Source: Podila epigama (lineage: Eukaryota > Mortierellomycota > Mortierellomycetes > Mortierellales > Mortierellaceae). Taken from it: a stretch of 12,545 bases of DNA. Shown here piece after piece: positions 7,973 through 12,545 of this stretch. Both the position numbers and the translations under genes were made by a program. How positions within the stretch are numbered: position 1 is the stretch's first letter; each line of letters begins with the position of its first letter. Under the pieces are notes generated by a model. That model saw only the letters and a program-made list of their open reading frames with translations. It had not been told where the DNA came from and made no database searches. The DNA is taken from assembly GCA_015679605.1 (NCBI GenBank), contig JAAAVE010000881.1, positions 1-12,545 on the forward strand, in the 5' to 3' direction.

Positions 7973-10900
7973 ATGGAATTCCACAGCTCATACCCTTCAA
8001 CACCCGATCGTTCACTCTCACGCTTTCAACGACCACTCCCTTCAGACCCACACGCAATGGCATCTCCTGCTGCCTGTGACAATACACTCGATCCAGATTC
8101 GCATCATATGCGCTCACCCATTGGATCACCTATCAATGGTCAGGACCACCTCAACAATTCCCATCCACACCTCTACAGCGCCGTCATGAGCCCAAGTGCT
8201 AGTCCCGGCTCCCCATGGTCATACCAGCCATCTTCCGACCATCATTCACATAATACCCAGCATGCCCAGCATGCCCAACAACAACAACATGAACAACAAC
8301 AACAGCAACAACAGCATCATCAACACCAGCCCTCACATTCCTACCATCAGTTCCCTCAATTCCATTCCAGGAACAACTCAGGTCCACTCCCCGTCACTGC
8401 CCGCAACATTATTGCTCCAGGCCAGGGCATCCCTTCTCCTTACCATGGTCAACAGCCCCAATACCAATACCAACAGCAACAGCAACATCAACAGAACCAT
8501 CCTTATCACCCTCACGGACTAAGACACTCAACCTCCACTTCGGCCTTGAATGATAGCGACAGGAAGAGTCAGTTTCGACATGTTCGTCAACAATCTGCAG
8601 CAGATGGTACCTTTCACCACCAACAACAACAACAGCATGCACCTTCATTACTTGCTGCAGCTCTTAATCATTCCCGGGCTGATTCGTACGACAGTGCCCG
8701 CAGTCGTTCCTTTGGCCGATTCCCACCAGCGCAACAATATTCTCAACAAGAGCAACGAAGGCTAGAGAAAGATGAAGAACAACAGCACCAGGAGCAACAA
8801 CAGCAGCAGCAACATCGAGGACACATGGGTGGGATGGCCATGGCCATGGTTGCACTGACAAATGAAAGCAATACGCGCTCACCTAACCAAGACTTTGGCA
8901 TTCCCTCACCACATTCTAAACAGCAACGGGGTGGTCCACAACCACATGCTCAGGAAAAGAAAGAGTCATCGTCTTTGTCTTCCTCCAGCAACAATGCTAC
9001 TGCCACTGTGGCCTCGACAACAGGTCCTAGCTCGACCACCAACACAACCACAAAGGCTCCAAAGACAGCATCAGTCTCAGCAACACCGTCATCATCCAGC
9101 CAAAAGCGTCGCATCGTCGTTAAAGAAAAAGCTGTCAAGAACGATCGCGAGGAGGTAAGAAAAGAAAAAAAAAAAAACAGAGCCATTGCTTTATTTGCTT
9201 ATTGACTTGTTGATTGCATGCCTTTTCCTTTTCATTGTCATTTCTGTCTCCTGTCCATACTGCTTTTCCCTTTTGTCCCCACCCCTCCTCCCTCCCCTTT
9301 CCTCCACTTTTCTTGACTTCATTTCACTCCACTATTCACTATTCACTGTCCACTCTCCACTCTCCTTCAGCATATCCTGCTTGGCAACATCTGCTTCTCG
9401 TTAATTGTCCACCTTCACTCTCTTCCCCTCCTTCCTTTTCATTCTTTCTTCTCCAAAAGTGTGTCCAATGTTCTACTGCTTTTAGCCAGTTTCGGTTTGA
9501 TTTCATTTTTCTCTTTTTTTTTTCTGTTTTCTCGCTCGATCGCGGGACAGGATCAACCAGTGTGTTCTTTTTCGTTTTTTTGCAGGGGTGTTCAATTTGA
9601 CAATCGAACATGATCCACTCCAAACCATTGTCCGAGAGAAGGGAGAGGAGGGGGGTGTTAGGGAGGCAAAACATACATTGAGGAGTAAGGATGAAAAGAA
9701 GCATCCAATGCAATGGAACTTGATCATATTACGGTCCTTTTTCCTTTTTATCTCAATGCTGTCTTGTTGTTTCTTCTATTCGCATTATTGTTTTTTTTTC
9801 TGCAACTGTCACTCATTCACTCACTCATTCACATGCTGACCTACACCCTACATAATACTATCACATCTGTCTTCATTAGGTCTGGCCACCCGATGTCGAG
9901 AATGCGTTTCATGAAGGTAATTTTACAACTTGCATCAAAATATATTTGCAACGGTCAAAAAGGCTCCTAGACCTGCCCTAGACTCGCCCGACTCACATGT
10001 TTCTTCCTCCTTCTCTTTTGCTCGATCCAAACAGCCCTCAAAGTCATCCCAAAGTTGGGTAGACGCAAGATTCTGGTCGGTGGAAAGCCACACGGACGGA
10101 ACGAGCTCATCTCAGATTACATCTTCAAACACACTCAAAAGAAACGGACAAGGAAGCAAGTCTCGTCCCACATTCAAGTACTAAAAAACACTCGCAAGAA
10201 CGAACCAGAATGTAAGCAGCCAAAATCAACTTTGACCATGCGCGTCTTCTCTTCAACGCCACCATTGAGAATTCTAGAGAGCACTCTAGTGAGCACAATC
10301 TAGCAATAGGAAGAGAACTAACTTTTTTTTTTTTCTCATCTTCCCTAGTTTTGAAGCTGCTTATGGAAAATGAGGATGGCGAGGATGAAGTAGGGTCTAC
10401 AGAGTTGAGCCATCTTGCAGAATCGGATCTCGGAAGCCCTGCACAACCACACCTCTCTCCACAGGCGCCACCCGATTATGACTTTTTTGACAGCGAAACG
10501 ATGCTTGAACCAACAGCCGCAGCACCAACCCAGGTGTCCAGCCATCACGGCCAGTTTTCTCAGCAACTTCAAGAGCACCCCGATAATAGCAACAGTAGCC
10601 AACCATTTCACGGACGAAGCGCATCGTACGCACCCTCGGACGCAGGACAGGAGGCTGTTAACCTCTACCATGAGTTATCCAGTCGAAGCAGCAGCAGCCA
10701 GTCAATATACCCACATACTGTCGCAACACCAGACTCGGCAGTTTCGTTCTCTTCGGATAGTCGGCCATATGCTGACTATGGATATGCTGCTCAGCTACCA
10801 TTGACAGGATCAAGTCGTATGGCAGAGAGCGAATCGACAGTTTTGACCATCTTGGGCGGCGAACAATCGGGTCGCGACAACCACCACCCGTTTTGGCCCA

Positions 10901-11523
10901 CTGCCTTTACACTCTTTACGGAATATGCGACATTGGAGAGTCAGGACCAGCCAGCGGAAACGAAGCTTCATACGTTGGCAAATGCACAGGATCTGCGACA
11001 TCAATCCATGGCCTCAGTCGATGTTCATCAAATGTCACCGGAAAAGTTTCCTTGCCTTCATGACCTGTATCGGATCAGCATGTGCACGTTCCTGTCGTTC
11101 AAGATCAAGTTGGACTTGGACTTGAACCTGACAGGCGTCTTTGGGAACACGAGTCTATTCGAATCCAATGAGCGACTTGCGATTGAGAGCAAGACTTCAA
11201 TCTATTCGTTTGGTAGCCGTGTGCTCGAATCGAGGGAGGTCAAACACGCGGCGTTTGTTGACCACAAGTTTGTTTACAAGTTTGACTTTGTGAGTCAGTT
11301 CTTTGGCGCGTTCCTGAGTGGGATCAAGAACCTTGGGACATGGGAGGAGATTGATTCGGCACTGACGAATCTTGCGGTGGTGCAGGTGGTTGAGGATATG
11401 GACAAGGGGTTTGAAGGTGCTGCACCTCTGCTCGTGATCGTGTATGAGTTTGAGCGAGGGCATGGTGATGTCGACATGGCGTTCATAACAGACTCGGATA
11501 TGCTCGAGTCCATGGTTTGCTGA
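7973..11523 (+). CDS. TEA/ATTS-domain transcription factor with a TEAD-like C-terminal (YAP-binding-type) domain (4 exons, 856 aa)
   Basis: A nuclear DNA-binding regulator of the Tec1/AbaA/TEAD family, which binds CATTCY-type sites. Exons: 7973-9154, 9880-9916, 10035-10211, 10349-11523; introns of 725, 118 and 137 nt, all GTA...AG, and the joined frame is open to TGA. Residues 1-394 are low-complexity, with Gln tracts at about 99-121, 161-175, 216-222 and 254-281, many SP/TP sites and a basic stretch (KRRIVVKEKAVKNDR, 378-392). The TEA domain (about 395-460) begins VWPPDVENAFHEALKVIPK and includes LGRRKILV, GRNELISDYIF and the recognition helix RTRKQVSSHIQVL (444-456). After a linker, residues about 645-840 align by eye with the animal TEAD YAP-binding domain: VDVHQMSPEKFP, FKIKLDLDL, YSFGSRV, FVYKF and VIVYEFE. 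The ATG at 7973 (GCCATGG) is the first in frame and follows an ATG-free leader. Ortholog identity (AbaA-like or other) cannot be settled here, so no symbol is given. Confidence 0.95.
9155..9879 (+). other. Long, pyrimidine-rich first intron of the TEA gene (725 nt)
   Basis: GTAAGA donor, ATTAG acceptor, phase 0, falling exactly before the first residue (Val395) of the TEA domain. It is 5 to 8 times longer than the other 15 introns of the window. About 9205-9540 is strongly C/T-rich on the coding strand; 9629-9705 is purine-rich. A CATTCT word is at 9440-9445. No in-phase cassette exon is supported. Confidence 0.85.
9880..9916 (+). other. 37-nt microexon of the TEA gene
   Basis: Encodes VWPPDVENAFHE plus the first base of the next codon. 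Its reality is shown by the perfect restoration of the TEA domain's first helix when joined to exons 1 (phase 0) and 3 (phase 1). Skipping it would delete the conserved Trp and shift the frame, since 37 is not a multiple of 3. Confidence 0.9.
10904..11473 (+). other. TEAD YAP-binding-like domain within the TEA factor
   Basis: Residues about 652-840, entirely in exon 4. By eye against human TEAD1 recalled from memory: ASVDVHQMSPEKFP pairs with ESVDIRQIYDKFPEKK, FKIKLDLDLN with VKFWADLNCN, SLFESNERLAIESKTSIYSFG with [28 protein letters not shown] with GRFVYRI, and LLVIVYEFE with LCMACVFEV. Order and spacing are kept. This is the immunoglobulin-like beta-sandwich that binds YAP/TAZ/Vgll in animals. 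Confidence 0.8.
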
Positions 11524-11528
11524 ATAAA
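11523..11528 (+). terminator. AATAAA overlapping the TEA-gene stop codon
   Basis: The hexamer starts at the last base of the TGA stop (TGAATAAATAG). If used, the 3' UTR would be very short. Another AATAAA lies at 12055-12060. Confidence 0.35.
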
Positions 11529-12118
11529 TAGACACAAAATGTAATTTACGATAATATCAAGCATGAAGAAAAATGTGGCTTTGTTGTTTTTTTCGCTGGA
11601 ATTTGTATAAAAGAGCACCCAAAAAAAAAAAAATTTTATTCTCTTTTCTTCAACCCACCCCATTCTTCCTTCCCTCACCTTCCCGTTCCCGTTCCCTTTC
11701 CCTCCCTTCCTATCCTATCTCCATTTGTTCTCGACATAATATATTCATCAGGTATGTAAATCATGATCCACTCCCTTTGTTAAACGATAAAAAAAAAGAA
11801 CACTTGTTTTTCAAGCATCTGATGATCCAAAAGACATTTTGCACGTCAGTCATAAAAACCATGCTGAGCAATACATCTATACCCAAATTTCTGACACTTG
11901 AACAAACAACATATCAATCAACACAAACAATTTATGGAGAACTGTTGGCTAACCTATCCATGTTTGTTTTTATTGTGTTTTTTTGATACATAAAGGTTAG
12001 GTTTGTTATATGCTTCGATCGATTCAAAACTAGTTACAAAATGAAAATGATTATAATAAAAACAAACAAAAACAAAAAAGTCTGTCGATAATCAAGTATT
12101 TATGGTCAGAGTATGTAA
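11529..12118. other. AT-rich downstream flank, no gene seen
   Basis: Contains a 13-nt A run (about 11621-11633), a C/T-rich stretch with GTTCCC and CTTCC words (11640-11725) and AT-rich sequence with A-rich AACAAACAAAAAC words (12056-12080). Open frames are short and show no domain. Confidence 0.6.
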
Positions 12119-12358
12119 AAGGATGATCTGCTTGCACTGGTGACCGTGGCTGACTGGAAGTTACAATATGAATACACACCACCACAACTTGAGCATATTT
12201 TTCGGAAATCTCGAGATCTCGAAATCTCGATGGTGAATGAGATCAACTTTGATTCAGAGAGAATTGTGCTCATTTCCGTGGACAGAGTCGCCCTACATTC
12301 TGCAAACAATCTCAGTACAACCTCACCTTTCGATCAGTCATCCAGTTTGCCAGAGTAA
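12119..12358 (+). pseudogene. Orphan open stretch, possible gene fragment of unknown identity
   Basis: An 80-codon frame without its own ATG at the start, bounded upstream by TAA (12116-12118) and ending at TAA 12356-12358. The translation (TVADWKLQYEY, RKSRDLEISMVNEINFD, ERIVLISVDRVAL) has a balanced, globular-looking composition unlike the tract-driven frames of the intergenic DNA around it. Bases 12120-12121 could be an AG acceptor, making this a terminal exon, but no upstream exon is visible. I recognise no family. The minus strand here is also partly open (12106-12309 and 12312-12512), so strand is uncertain. Confidence 0.25.
12208..12230. repeat. ATCTCGA x3 at 8-bp spacing
   Basis: ATCTCGA begins at 12208, 12216 and 12224. 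The centre is palindromic (TCTCGAGA). It lies inside the orphan open stretch. Confidence 0.8.
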
Positions 12359-12545
12359 AAAAACGAGTGGATGATGCCCCGATCGCCTCGTGGGGCTCAT
12401 TGCATTCAGTGGTGTGCACGAAAACTGAAAACATATTTTTTGCCAGCCCCTCGGCGCCAAAATTCCTTCCTTGGTTTAGGGCAAGCCACACTTGAGCGTA
12501 CAAACGTGTCATCTCATCTGGCGATTCTTTTTTTTTTTTTTTTTT
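12359..12545. other. Terminal stretch ending in poly-T
   Basis: Less AT-rich than the preceding flank. It contains GGCGCCAAAA (12453-12462), which resembles an E2F/MBF-type core, and ends in a run of T reaching the window edge. The minus strand has an ATG-initiated frame from 12512 to 12312 with no recognised domain. It could be the beginning of a gene running leftward, but I cannot support this. Confidence 0.3.

Noticed and set aside
9586-9720. Possible cassette exon after TTTGCAG in TEA intron 1
   Set aside because: Joined in phase 0 to exon 1 it reads GGG TGT TCA ATT TGA, a stop after four codons, and the TEA domain is complete without it.
10345-10671. Minus-strand open frame opposite TEA exon 4
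   Set aside because: Antisense shadow of a firmly supported exon with no conserved features.
1-12545. CRISPR arrays, bacterial operons, insertion sequences or intact transposons
   Set aside because: No spaced repeats, terminal inverted repeats or transposase and reverse-transcriptase motifs are seen; the genes are spliced and eukaryotic.
12529-12545. Homopolymers at both window ends as a biological boundary
   Set aside because: Similar A/T runs occur throughout the window, so the ends more likely reflect contig breaks or chance window placement.

Overview
The window is nuclear DNA from a fungus. Its genes have many short GT-AG introns (86-149 nt, with one of 725 nt), intergenic DNA rich in A/T homopolymers and pyrimidine tracts, and clear fungal versions of conserved eukaryotic proteins. 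An early-diverging lineage (Mucoromycota or Mortierellomycota, perhaps Mortierella-like) is my best guess from gene style; this is inference, not a database result.

Three spliced protein genes are well supported, and every exon junction keeps the reading frame. (1) Minus strand, 17-4081: VPS53, the GARP/EARP tethering subunit, 13 exons, 937 aa, with an unusual glycine-rich C-terminal tail. (2) Plus strand, 4597-5552: SEC62, a subunit of the ER post-translational translocon, 2 exons, 268 aa. VPS53 and SEC62 are head to head and share a 515-bp intergenic region. (3) Plus strand, 7973-11523: a TEA/ATTS-domain transcription factor, 4 exons, 856 aa. It has a 394-residue Q/H/S-rich N-terminus, a TEA DNA-binding domain split over three exons, and a C-terminal domain that matches by eye the YAP-binding domain of animal TEAD proteins.

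Between SEC62 and the TEA gene lie 2.4 kb without a supportable gene. They hold the SEC62 3' flank, several microsatellites, a possible TATA element, TEA-type CATTCY motifs and a pyrimidine-rich leader with no ATG for 519 nt. Downstream of the TEA gene are about 600 bp of AT-rich flank, then an orphan open stretch (12119-12358) that looks like a gene fragment of unknown identity. The window begins and ends in homopolymers.

VPS53 and SEC62 both serve the secretory pathway (endosome-to-Golgi tethering and ER import). The TEA factor has no visible link to them. It is the most interesting locus: it suggests a TEAD-like architecture (TEA plus YAP-binding-type domain) in a fungus, without the palmitoylated cysteine of the animal proteins.
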